From Pedobacter nyackensis (GTDB lineage Bacteria; Bacteroidota; Bacteroidia; Sphingobacteriales; Sphingobacteriaceae), in assembly GCF_900176505.1 (NCBI RefSeq), contig NZ_FWYB01000005.1, positions 248,001 to 312,000 of the forward strand: DNA of 64,000 nucleotides. The letters are read 5' to 3'. The position numbers and the translations under genes are program-made. How positions within the stretch are numbered: position 1 is the first letter of the stretch; each line of letters starts with the position of its first letter. Below, in pieces: positions 44,859-52,580 of the stretch. Under the pieces are notes generated by a model, which was not told where the DNA came from, ran no database searches, and saw nothing but the letters and a program-made list of their open reading frames with translations.

Positions 44859-46805
44859 ATGGAAAATAAAATTAGATACTATTCCCTGCTGATTGGGTTT
44901 CTTGGTTTTCTTGGATTACACCCTCTATATGGGAATGATACTTTGGGGAAGTACAAAATCACATCCCCGGATAAAAGTATAACAATGGAATTGTCCCAAG
45001 ATGTAAACGGACAATTCATCTATTCTTTCAAAGGGAAAAACAGACAACTTATTGATCCATCTCCATTAGGTTTTAAATTGGAAAACGGGAATGTGATTCC
45101 TTATGCCGGATGGAGGGTAGAGACAGCATCTCGTCGCGAAGTAAGAGATGTCTGGAAGCCGATTTGGGGAAAACGAGCCAAAGTAGACGACCATTTCAAT
45201 GAACTCGTTTTGAGGATAAGGAATCAAGCATCCAACTTATTACAAAACATACAAATCGTAGCCCGTGTATACAACGACGGAATTGCCTTCAGGTACGAAG
45301 TTCCTTCAACTGAAATAAAGACCGTAGGGGTTATTTCGGAACTAACAGCTTACCACTTTACCGACAATTTTACAGCCTGGTATTACAATGGTGAAAATCA
45401 CAACATCGGGCCAGAATTGCTGAGCGAAAGCGACGGCAGAAGATTGCCTCCTATGACAGTTAAAGCAGATGGTCAGAACTACTTAGCCATCCATGAAGCT
45501 TATTTAATTGAAGGGGAGCCATTGGTGCTTAATGCAGAAAAGGGAGAACGGGTATTTACGCTTTCGTCCAAACCCGCAAAATTGTACCCTGGATATAAGT
45601 CAGCATGGCGTGTTATTCTGTATGGAACAACGCCGGGAGCTTTGACAGATTCGCATACCATCGAACTACTAAACCCTACTCCATTACCCGAATACGATTT
45701 TTCATGGGTAAAACCCGGTCTGGCACTGTGGGATTGGAGAATGAACGGTGCAAAAGTAGAGGGATTCAGCTATGAGATGTCCTACCCCTCATGGGTGCGT
45801 GCTGTTGATTTTGCAGCAGCGCAAGGCTTACGTTATTTAGTTCTTGACGCCAACTGGTATGGCCCTGAATTTCATTCGGATTCGGATCCGGTATCGGGTG
45901 ATAAAGTCAATGATGTGCGCAAACTCATTCAGTACGGAAAAGAAAAGGGAGTAGGAATATGGCTTTACCTGAACGACATAGGCGGTAAGAAATTCCCGAT
46001 CGAAAAGACCTTAAAACAGTATGGGGAATGGGGAGCAGCAGGTGTTAAATATGGATTTATGAGGGGAAATCATGAAGAAAAAAATCGTTGGACGCAAACT
46101 GTAACCAGGCTTTGCGCGGAAAACCATTTATTGGTGGATTATCATGATGATCCAGTTCACCCTTACGGACAGATGCGCACCTGGCCGAACGCGGTTACAC
46201 GGGAGCTTTGTCATGCACAGCTTGACGGACACCATGTTTTTGTGCCAAAGACTTTCGTTACTGCCGTTTTTGTTAATATGGTGGCTGGGCCACTGGATAT
46301 GAACAATGGTATGTTCGATTTACGTCAGGGCCATACTACCCGCACAGACTGCAATCTGCCTGTTCCATCTACATTGACCGCTGAAGCAGCACGAACGTTA
46401 ATCACTTTTTCGGGAGCTACCATATTACCTGATATTCCGGAATTCTATCGTAAATATCCCCCTTTGTTCCGTTTCATCTCCGAGCAAAAGATGCCATGGG
46501 TAGAGAGCAAGACACTAGCAGGCGAGATAGGTGAATACATTGTCATGATGCGACAAACCAAGGATGCTTTCTTAGTAGGGGCTGCTACCAATGAATCTGG
46601 AAGAAAGCTGAGTATTCCGTTAACCTTTCTGGGTAGTGGGAAATATGAAGTAGAAATCATACAAGATGGAGTTGACGCACACTATCTTACAAACAGAGAA
46701 ACATACAGCCTTAACAAAAAGACAGTCTCTATGAAAGAAACCCTCCATGTGTCTTTGGCACCTGGTGGAGGTGTTTGCATGACTTTTAAACCCATTAAAA
46801 AATGA
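44859..46805 (+). CDS. GH97 family glycosidase
   Basis: 648 residues with a signal peptide ending near HPLYG. The N-terminal super-sandwich begins KYKITSPDKSITMELS; the TIM barrel includes WDWRMNGAKVEGFSYEMSYP, then KYGFMRGNHEEKNRW, and VDYHDDPVHPYGQMRTWPN; the C-terminal domain follows. GH97 enzymes are alpha-glucosidases (inverting, Glu base) or alpha-galactosidases (retaining, Asp nucleophile). The Asp in LLVDYHD lies where retaining members have their nucleophile, hinting at an alpha-galactosidase-type enzyme, but the segment is divergent. Last gene of PUL2, followed by a terminator. Confidence 0.85.
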   Translation: MENKIRYYSLLIGFLGFLGLHPLYGNDTLGKYKITSPDKSITMELSQDVNGQFIYSFKGKNRQLIDPSPLGFKLENGNVIPYAGWRVETASRREVRDVWKPIWGKRAKVDDHFNELVLRIRNQASNLLQNIQIVARVYNDGIAFRYEVPSTEIKTVGVISELTAYHFTDNFTAWYYNGENHNIGPELLSESDGRRLPPMTVKADGQNYLAIHEAYLIEGEPLVLNAEKGERVFTLSSKPAKLYPGYKSAWRVILYGTTPGALTDSHTIELLNPTPLPEYDFSWVKPGLALWDWRMNGAKVEGFSYEMSYPSWVRAVDFAAAQGLRYLVLDANWYGPEFHSDSDPVSGDKVNDVRKLIQYGKEKGVGIWLYLNDIGGKKFPIEKTLKQYGEWGAAGVKYGFMRGNHEEKNRWTQTVTRLCAENHLLVDYHDDPVHPYGQMRTWPNAVTRELCHAQLDGHHVFVPKTFVTAVFVNMVAGPLDMNNGMFDLRQGHTTRTDCNLPVPSTLTAEAARTLITFSGATILPDIPEFYRKYPPLFRFISEQKMPWVESKTLAGEIGEYIVMMRQTKDAFLVGAATNESGRKLSIPLTFLGSGKYEVEIIQDGVDAHYLTNRETYSLNKKTVSMKETLHVSLAPGGGVCMTFKPIKK

Positions 46806-46910
46806 TTTTATGAAGAGTTCGTAAGATATGTGCCTAGGAGCACTGAGAGAAGCCTTAGAGAAATCGAGGGCACTGAAAAAGTCTTCCATTTATGAGTCGG
46901 CTTAAAAAAT

Positions 46911-46947
46911 GACCAAGTAAAACAATTTTTTACTTGGTCGTTTTTTT
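46911..46947 (+). terminator. Terminator of the PUL2 operon
   Basis: Stem GACCAAGTAAAA (46911-46922) / TTTTTTACTTGGTC (46926-46939) followed by an eight-T run (46940-46947). Lies 106 bases after the GH97 stop. The convergent transposase remnant ends about 100 bases beyond. Confidence 0.85.
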
Positions 46948-47042
46948 ATTTACCAAAAATTACATCTGCACAGATTGAATGTTCATCATGCGATTTGCAT
47001 GAAAGAGTTAGTAATATGGGCGTTTTTTATGCAATTTTGAGA

Positions 47043-47495
47043 TTAATTGATCAGTTTTAGTATTCTTTTCAAGTTCACGGTAAATATTGCCAATGCCCCT
47101 TGCATTTCCATATTCTCTATTCCATAGGAAGTTGCACGTTTATATCCGTGGACGTTCTTGAGCTCACTGTTCTTTGCTTCGATTTTATATCGTTCCTTTA
47201 TTTTCTCCTTATAATATTCTGTTTCCTGAAAAGCCATCTGCTCTTTGTGGAGGTCGGACTTTATGGATACCGAATAGGTCTTGGTTTTAGCTCCGGGTTT
47301 GTAGCAGTTTTCTCTCAAGGGACAGACCTTACACTTCTCAACGTCAAAATAATAGGTGTTCACTTGATTTGTACCGACCCCTGTCTTACCCTGTCGGCTC
47401 TTTTTTATGGCCAAGTGCCCAGCTGGACACACGAACATATCCGCGTCCTTGTTGTAATCGAACAGGTTTTCATCCTTTCTGCATCCTGATCAATG
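47043..47495 (-). pseudogene. IS1182-family transposase remnant (C-terminal part)
   Basis: Minus-strand frame with an ATG at 47438, readable upstream to about 47490. FVCPAGHLAIKK and CKVCPLRENCYKPGA are the zinc-ribbon Cys clusters found near the C terminus of IS1182-type DDE transposases, followed by RYKIEAKNSELKNVHGYKRA, which holds the region of the last catalytic Glu. About 150 of roughly 500 residues remain. No terminal inverted repeats could be seen, and the missing part is replaced by an unrelated fragment. Confidence 0.85.
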
Positions 47496-47662
47496 ATAAA
47501 GCTTATACCAACCATCGTAGCTGTGCAGATCTATACTATAAACTGGGACTTAAAGATGAAGCACTTAAATCTGCCGAAATTGCCTATCAGCTCATTGCTG
47601 ATGAATATCCTAAAGCAGGAAAACTGACAGAAGAGCTAATTAAAAAGATAAAAGCAATGTAA
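47489..47662 (+). pseudogene. C-terminal gene fragment of unknown identity
   Basis: Plus-strand frame ending at TAA 47660-47662 that reads like the end of a TPR-type or thioredoxin-related protein: YTNHRSCADLYYKLGLKDEA, then LKSAEIAYQLIADEYPKAG. The upstream part of the frame overlaps the transposase remnant on the other strand and makes no sense, so the 5' end was lost at the junction near 47489. Confidence 0.5.
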
Positions 47663-47750
47663 TTTTTCGAGTATGTCAGGTTCTGTGTCTTCCAATACGC
47701 TGTGGTAACGGGGACCTCTCTTTTTTATTTATTTCTTTTTATCGGAAGGC

Positions 47751-47878
47751 AATATGTAATTCATTAGATAAATAAGATACTTATCTGGTAGTGCGTTTTT
47801 TTGACGCTGGGGTACTGAAAATAAAAATTATAGAAAACGACTAGGGATCATCTTCACTCAATCGTCTTATGTATAGTT
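47751..47878. repeat. Duplicated segment, copy B, upstream of the hybrid regulator
   Basis: 17 bases identical to the end of PUL2 fecR (47751-47767), a 5-base linker in place of 31, then 106 bases (47773-47878) differing from 35410-35515 at two positions. It ends 11 bases before the ATG of the AraC/LacI hybrid gene. The near identity indicates a recent duplication or selection on the whole segment. Confidence 0.9.
47839..47870 (+). promoter_or_regulatory. Putative ECF-sigma promoter of the hybrid regulator gene
   Basis: GACTAGGGA (47839-47847), 15 bases, CGTCTTAT (47863-47870). Differs from the PUL2 susC element by one base in the first box. The start codon at 47890 lies 20 bases after the -10 box, close to the 23 bases seen for fecR at 34440. 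Confidence 0.5.
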
Positions 47879-47889
47879 TTTATTTAATT

Positions 47890-49686
47890 ATGCAGCGCAT
47901 TTACGAAAATTTCATGTTTCCGCCTGACCAATCCTTTACGGTTAGGTTGGAAATATTGGAAAATAAGCCTTATACGGTCTTAACATCCCACAAGTATTTT
48001 GAACTCGCATTACTTGAAAATTACTGTGGCAAACATTTTATTGGAAATAACATTGTAGACTTTGAAGGGACACAACTTGTACTTCTTGGAAGCTACCTGC
48101 CTCATTCCTGGCAATATAGTAAAAAGCTAGATCCAATGGCTCAATCGCAGGCAATCTTAATTCATTTTTTTCCTGATTTTCTGGGGAAACAATTATTAGA
48201 GAGGCCGGAGTTAAAACCATTAAACGAACTCCTTTTCAAAGCTTCAAAAGGAATTTCATTTTCCGGTCGAACGATAATCATGGCAAAAAAAATTATGGAG
48301 GAAATGCTCTTAGCTACAGGAATGACAAAGATCGCAATGATGCTGGAGTTATTAGATATACTTGTTCAATCAGATACCATCCAGTCATTTTCTTCATCTA
48401 ATTCCGACATTATTGATGAAGGACAAAAAATTAGCAAAGTATATGATTATGTATTCCAAAATTTTAGTAAGAATATTTCATTGCCGGCTGTTGCTGATGT
48501 TTTGTCGATGGAGCCAGCGTCATTTTGTCGTTTTTTTAAGAAGAACACCAACCAAACCTTATTAAATTTTATCAAAGAAGTGAGAATTGGCCATGCAGCA
48601 AAACTATTGCTGGAAGGTAAATTTAATGTGTCAGAAGCTAGCTTTCTCTGCGGCTATAACAATATCTCTAATTTCAATAAGCAGTTCAAAGATATAAATG
48701 GATTATCACCAACAGAATTTCTAAGCCAATATCAACTTAAACGCAAAGAAACCAATACACTAAGCCAGTTAAATACTACCTTTTCCACCAGTACAAAAGT
48801 GTTAAGTGATACTTCTGCAATGAATACAAATGTTATTGGCATACTGTTACCAACATTAGAAAGAAGTTTTTTTAGTTCTGTAGTGCAGGGCATTGAAAAT
48901 GTGTTGAACGGAAATGGCTACAGTGTCTTATTGTACCAATCAAAAGAATCGTTTACAAACGAAGTAATGGGAATTAAGACGCTTATAAAATCAGGCGTTG
49001 ATGGTATCATTTCCTCTATAGCGCTTCAAACCTCCAATTATGATCACTTCCACAGTTTAAAAGAGCATAACATTCCTTTGTTGTTGTTTGACCGCATAGT
49101 TGACGAAATTCGCGTCCCATCTGTTAGAATTGACGATTATCGTGGTGGATTTTCGGCTACTGAACACTTAATTAAACAAGGATGTAAACGTATTGTTCAC
49201 ATTACTACAGATCAAAACGTTCCAATATTTAAGGAGCGCTTAAGGGGGTACAAAGAGGCATTAGCACAGTATAACTTGTCGATAAATGAAGAATTAATCT
49301 TTTATGGAACTCCTTCATTAGAACTTGGTACCGAATGCATTCAAAAATTGATTGAAAACAATATCATTTTTGATGGGGTATTTGCCATGGAGGATTACAT
49401 CGGTTTGGGTGTGCTTAAGAAGTTAAAAGCATATAATATAGAAGTACCTGAACAGGTGAAAGTCATCGGTTTTGCAAACGACGCTTTTGGGACTTATGGT
49501 AATACCGTCTTAAGCACTATTGATCAGCAAAAAGTAAAAATGGGTGAAGTGGCCGCTACAATGCTTCTTAAAATGCTTAAAGAAGAGCATTATGATAGAA
49601 ATACCCCGGAAGAGATTGTTTTAGATACGATACTTATTCCAAGGGACTCTTCTCAAACTGGGGCTTTCCATAACGCTACTATTTGA
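47890..49686 (+). CDS. Hybrid regulator: AraC cupin and HTH followed by LacI-type sugar-sensor domain
   Basis: 598 residues from ATG 47890 (MQRIYENFMFPPDQSF). Residues 1-165 resemble the cupin domain of AraC proteins (DFEGTQLVLLGSYLPHSW). About 180-285 is a double AraC HTH (ISLPAVADVLSMEPASFCRF; VSEASFLCGYNNISNFNKQF). From about 313 to the end lies a LacI/PBP-type sensor (NVIGILLPTLERSFFSSVVQ; GVDGIISSIALQ; VPSVRIDDYRGGFSATEHLI; VKVIGFANDAFG). No LacI HTH precedes it. The order is the reverse of E. coli XylR (sensor then AraC HTH). Upstream ATG 47869 lies within the duplicated promoter segment and is less likely. It probably controls a neighbouring PUL. Confidence 0.88.
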   Translation: MQRIYENFMFPPDQSFTVRLEILENKPYTVLTSHKYFELALLENYCGKHFIGNNIVDFEGTQLVLLGSYLPHSWQYSKKLDPMAQSQAILIHFFPDFLGKQLLERPELKPLNELLFKASKGISFSGRTIIMAKKIMEEMLLATGMTKIAMMLELLDILVQSDTIQSFSSSNSDIIDEGQKISKVYDYVFQNFSKNISLPAVADVLSMEPASFCRFFKKNTNQTLLNFIKEVRIGHAAKLLLEGKFNVSEASFLCGYNNISNFNKQFKDINGLSPTEFLSQYQLKRKETNTLSQLNTTFSTSTKVLSDTSAMNTNVIGILLPTLERSFFSSVVQGIENVLNGNGYSVLLYQSKESFTNEVMGIKTLIKSGVDGIISSIALQTSNYDHFHSLKEHNIPLLLFDRIVDEIRVPSVRIDDYRGGFSATEHLIKQGCKRIVHITTDQNVPIFKERLRGYKEALAQYNLSINEELIFYGTPSLELGTECIQKLIENNIIFDGVFAMEDYIGLGVLKKLKAYNIEVPEQVKVIGFANDAFGTYGNTVLSTIDQQKVKMGEVAATMLLKMLKEEHYDRNTPEEIVLDTILIPRDSSQTGAFHNATI

Positions 49687-49710
49687 ACAGGGTTCGAATA
49701 GTAGCGTTAT
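49670..49710 (+). terminator. Hairpin overlapping the 3' end of the hybrid regulator gene
   Basis: Arms ATAACGCTACTATT (49670-49683) and AATAGTAGCGTTAT (49697-49710) pair perfectly; a G-T pair plus GAAC/GTTC extend the stem to 19 bp around an AGG loop. The left arm encodes the last four codons and the stem includes the TGA stop. Only TTCTGG follows, so U content is low. Confidence 0.7.
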
Positions 49711-49834
49711 TTCTGGAACAATGAATTCTACTACAAAATAGATAAATAAACAGGCCTGGTAAACTATGGGAATGCCGTACACATAAAAACAGCGAAAAAC
49801 TGAATTATATCCTGCAGCATTACTAAGAAATTTC

Positions 49835-49863
49835 ATACCGAAATGCTATGGTGATTTCGGTAT
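49835..49863. terminator. Bidirectional hairpin
   Basis: Perfect 10-bp arms ATACCGAAAT (49835-49844) and ATTTCGGTAT (49854-49863), 9-nt loop. On the plus strand the tail is AAATATTTTTATTT; on the minus strand it follows the stop of an outer-membrane-protein fragment by 12 bases, so it was probably that gene's terminator. Confidence 0.65.
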
Positions 49864-49875
49864 AAATATTTTTAT

Positions 49876-49960
49876 TTATAAGGAGAAGTTATATCCTAAA
49901 CGGATACCAACAAACCTAATGACAACTGCATCATTATCAGCTTCTGAACTTTGGTATCCT
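49876..49960 (-). pseudogene. C-terminal fragment of an outer-membrane beta-barrel protein
   Basis: Minus-strand frame ending at TAA (49878-49876) whose last residues, VVIRFVGIRLGYNFSL, have the alternating hydrophobic pattern of a final outer-membrane beta strand. Upstream the frame runs into a plus-strand gene, so only about 20-30 residues survive. It keeps its apparent terminator (49835-49863). Confidence 0.45.
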
Positions 49961-50431
49961 TCAAAGCCTGAGGCAGAACGCTGGACAGTGATCTCAGTGA
50001 AGGGGAAAGCGCCAGGTGCATCAGATATCAAAACGTTTCGTAAGAATCACAGTAAGGCTCCTGTTACAGCAGTAATTGATGACAATACCTACAAAATTGA
50101 GAAAATAAACGACGACTTTCTGGTAATCAGTTACAAACAAGATCCTGCATCACTAGCTGCTGAAGCATCATTTATGAAAGATTGCAGGCTTCATATGACG
50201 ATCAATTTGAAAACAAAACGGGTAGAAAAATTGCAGTCCCTAAATGAAAAACCATTGAAAATAAAAATTTTCAATGCAGAAAAACTTGATCTGGTTGTTA
50301 AGTTTATATATGAGGAAAACGAGAAACGCTATTTCACTGAAAGTGAGGATTTGAATTTGATCGTTAAGTTTTTGGGACAGCTTGCGCCAATGGAAACGAT
50401 ATCTGAATATTCGAATTACAAGAAAATCTAA
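49919..50431 (+). CDS. Hypothetical protein, probably N-terminally truncated
   Basis: 170-codon frame with protein-like composition from about residue 10 on (ELWYPSKPEAERWTVISVKG; VIDDNTYKIEKINDDFLVIS; AEASFMKDCRLHMTINLKTK). The pattern suggests a small mixed alpha/beta protein. No signal peptide or membrane segment, and the first residues overlap an outer-membrane-protein fragment on the other strand. The natural start was therefore probably lost at a junction near 49930-49960. Function unknown; it may not be expressed. Confidence 0.5.
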   Translation: MTTASLSASELWYPSKPEAERWTVISVKGKAPGASDIKTFRKNHSKAPVTAVIDDNTYKIEKINDDFLVISYKQDPASLAAEASFMKDCRLHMTINLKTKRVEKLQSLNEKPLKIKIFNAEKLDLVVKFIYEENEKRYFTESEDLNLIVKFLGQLAPMETISEYSNYKKI

Positions 50432-50557
50432 ATGGTATGAACAGGCACTGAACACCTTTCTTTTTTATTTTTTCATTATAGCATTTTTTATTAAAATTAT
50501 ATTCAGATTTGTTTATAATACCAACGCCTCCCAGATATAGCCAAATAAAGGGTTAAC

Positions 50558-51163
50558 ATGAAGATAGCCGATACAAATGAAGTCTTAGCCTTGCTGAAAA
50601 AAGTGGCAACGGGTGATGAGCATTCATTCAGTTTGTTGTTTGATAAATATCGACCAAATATTTATACCACTGCTTTGAGAATTATTGGGGACGAATGGAC
50701 GGCAGAGGAAATTCTTCAGGATACTTTTCTAAAGGTTTGGCTTAACCGGGAAATACTTCCTGATCTCGAAAATTTCGGAGGATGGTTGTATACGATTGCC
50801 AGGAATTTGACCTACAATTCGATAAAACAGGTGCAAAGTGAAAAGAAGAAACTGGTTAAGGCGGCAAAAGAATCAATTTCAGTTTATTACAGACAGACCG
50901 ATTATTTAACTGAAGACAAAGAGTTTGAGCATATTCTAAAGCTGGCGATTGAACGGCTTCCTCCAAAACAGAAGCAGACCTATCAGTTGATCAAGGAACA
51001 GGAAATGAAGCGAGAAGAGGCTGCCTTGGCTTTAAACGTATCCGCTGAAACGGTGAAATGGAACCTGGATCAGGCGATGAGGAGTATCCGTGCTTTTTGT
51101 ATGGCTCATCTTAAAGACGCACCTCTAATTATTGGGTTATATTTTTCTGCAAAATATTTTTAA
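50558..51163 (+). CDS. ECF RNA polymerase sigma factor, PUL3
   Basis: 201 residues. Region 2 near residues 20-90 (FSLLFDKYRPNIYTTALRII; TAEEILQDTFLKVWLNRE), region 4 near 130-185 (LPPKQKQTYQLIKEQEMKRE; VSAETVKWNLDQAMRSI). First gene of PUL3. The 127-base gap upstream contains only AT-rich sequence. The FecR gene starts 89 bases downstream; the GGCTAGGGA/CGTCTTAT element of PUL2 is not seen there. Confidence 0.93.
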   Translation: MKIADTNEVLALLKKVATGDEHSFSLLFDKYRPNIYTTALRIIGDEWTAEEILQDTFLKVWLNREILPDLENFGGWLYTIARNLTYNSIKQVQSEKKKLVKAAKESISVYYRQTDYLTEDKEFEHILKLAIERLPPKQKQTYQLIKEQEMKREEAALALNVSAETVKWNLDQAMRSIRAFCMAHLKDAPLIIGLYFSAKYF

Positions 51164-51252
51164 GCCTTACCCCCCAAAGTCTTTTTGTTATTGTCTATTC
51201 TTTTTAAACAGGGTATAATGTTATTACCCGTATTTATTTAAGGAATATTGTA

Positions 51253-52425
51253 ATGAACGAAACCAGACTTGAATATTTATTTGAACTTTCTATGAAGCAG
51301 AAAGCATCTGCCGAAGAAATGGAGGAAATGACTAGTCTAATGACTTTGCCTGAGCATGAAACACTCGTTAAAGCTTTGCTCTTTAAGGTCTATCAGATGC
51401 CAAAAAAGGAAGTTGATATTGACCCGGAAAAAAGCGAAGCCATACTTCAGGCGATTTATCAGGCAGTACCACTTCCTCCAAGGTCCGCAAAACTTTCTTC
51501 AGCTAAACCGCTCTTTAAATGGGTTTCGGTAGCCGCTGCAGTTTTGGCGCTTTTAACGATAGGAATTTTATTCTTTATCCAGAAAAAGAAACCGTTGCCA
51601 CAAATAGCAAAACAGGATAAGCAGCTTATAGTTCCGGGAAGTAATAAGGCAATTTTAACTTTGGCGGGTGGATCTAAAGTCGTGTTAACTGAAGAAGTAG
51701 GTAAAGTAGCCAGCCAGGGCACTGTAGTCATTACAAAAACGGCCAAAGGGCAACTCACCTATAATAATACCAGCGCTGCCTCGTCGTCAAGTGGGTATAA
51801 TATTATCGAGACCCCAAAAGGTGGGCAGTACCAGATAACGCTCGCAGATGGAACTAGAGTTTGGCTAAACTCAGCATCTACATTAAAATACCCTGTAGTA
51901 TTTAAGGGGAGGGAACGCAAGGTTGAACTTAATGGAGAAGCCTATTTTGAGGTGGCGAGAAATAAGAAGCTTCCTTTTAGAGTGGTAAGTGATAAGCAAA
52001 CAGTGGAGGTGCTGGGGACGCATTTTAACATCAACAGCTATAAGGACGAGCGCAAACAAATGACTACCTTGCTGGAAGGAAGCATAAGGGTGTCAGTCTT
52101 AAAAAATACGACCCTACTTAAACCGGGACAGCAGGCTCAGGTTTGGAAAAATGAAACGATTGAGGTTTCAGAAGCCGATATAGAAGAGGCCGTAGCCTGG
52201 AAAAATGGTTATTTCAGGTTTCATCGTGAAGATATTGAAAGCATCATGAGAAAGGTGTCCAGGTGGTATGATGTAAATGTAGAGTTTAAGGGGGGGATTT
52301 CGGATGAGAAGTTTAATGGAACCATTTCAAGAACTAAAAATATTAATCAGGTGCTGGAAATGCTGGAGATTACAAATGCAGTTCACTTTAATATTGAAGG
52401 AAGGAGGATTACAGTTATGAAGTAG
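51253..52425 (+). CDS. FecR-family anti-sigma factor, PUL3
   Basis: 390 residues. Membrane segment near residues 93-112 (WVSVAAAVLALLTIGILFFI). FecR domain with LADGTRVWLNSASTLKYPVV and LPFRVVSDKQTVEVLGTHFN, and a C-terminal DUF4974-like domain (FRFHREDIESIMRKVSRWYD). Closest in layout to the PUL1 protein, including the GSNKAILTLAGGSKVVLTEE-type repeat before the FecR domain. Confidence 0.93.
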   Translation: MNETRLEYLFELSMKQKASAEEMEEMTSLMTLPEHETLVKALLFKVYQMPKKEVDIDPEKSEAILQAIYQAVPLPPRSAKLSSAKPLFKWVSVAAAVLALLTIGILFFIQKKKPLPQIAKQDKQLIVPGSNKAILTLAGGSKVVLTEEVGKVASQGTVVITKTAKGQLTYNNTSAASSSSGYNIIETPKGGQYQITLADGTRVWLNSASTLKYPVVFKGRERKVELNGEAYFEVARNKKLPFRVVSDKQTVEVLGTHFNINSYKDERKQMTTLLEGSIRVSVLKNTTLLKPGQQAQVWKNETIEVSEADIEEAVAWKNGYFRFHREDIESIMRKVSRWYDVNVEFKGGISDEKFNGTISRTKNINQVLEMLEITNAVHFNIEGRRITVMK

Positions 52426-52450
52426 AACTACCTATCCATAATAATACAAA

Positions 52451-52481
52451 GCCAGGAACCGACGCTAATCGAAATCCTGGC
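52451..52481 (+). other. Hairpin in the fecR-susC gap, PUL3
   Basis: GCCAGGA (52451-52457) / TCCTGGC (52475-52481), 7-bp stem with a 17-nt loop; the right arm overlaps a palindrome CCTGGCCAGG (52476-52485). It lies 100 bases before SusC, in the same relative place as hairpins in PUL1 and PUL2. Confidence 0.5.
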
Positions 52482-52580
52482 CAGGTCTGGAATATTTAAA
52501 TAATTAATTAATTAATCTTAACCGCGTAATGCCAGGCATCTCGACAATGAATAGGCACACGCATAAACCAAACTGAACAA

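Noticed and set aside
47369..47488. Upstream part of the 97-codon plus-strand frame
   Set aside because: It is antisense to the IS1182 transposase remnant; only the part after about 47489 looks like protein.
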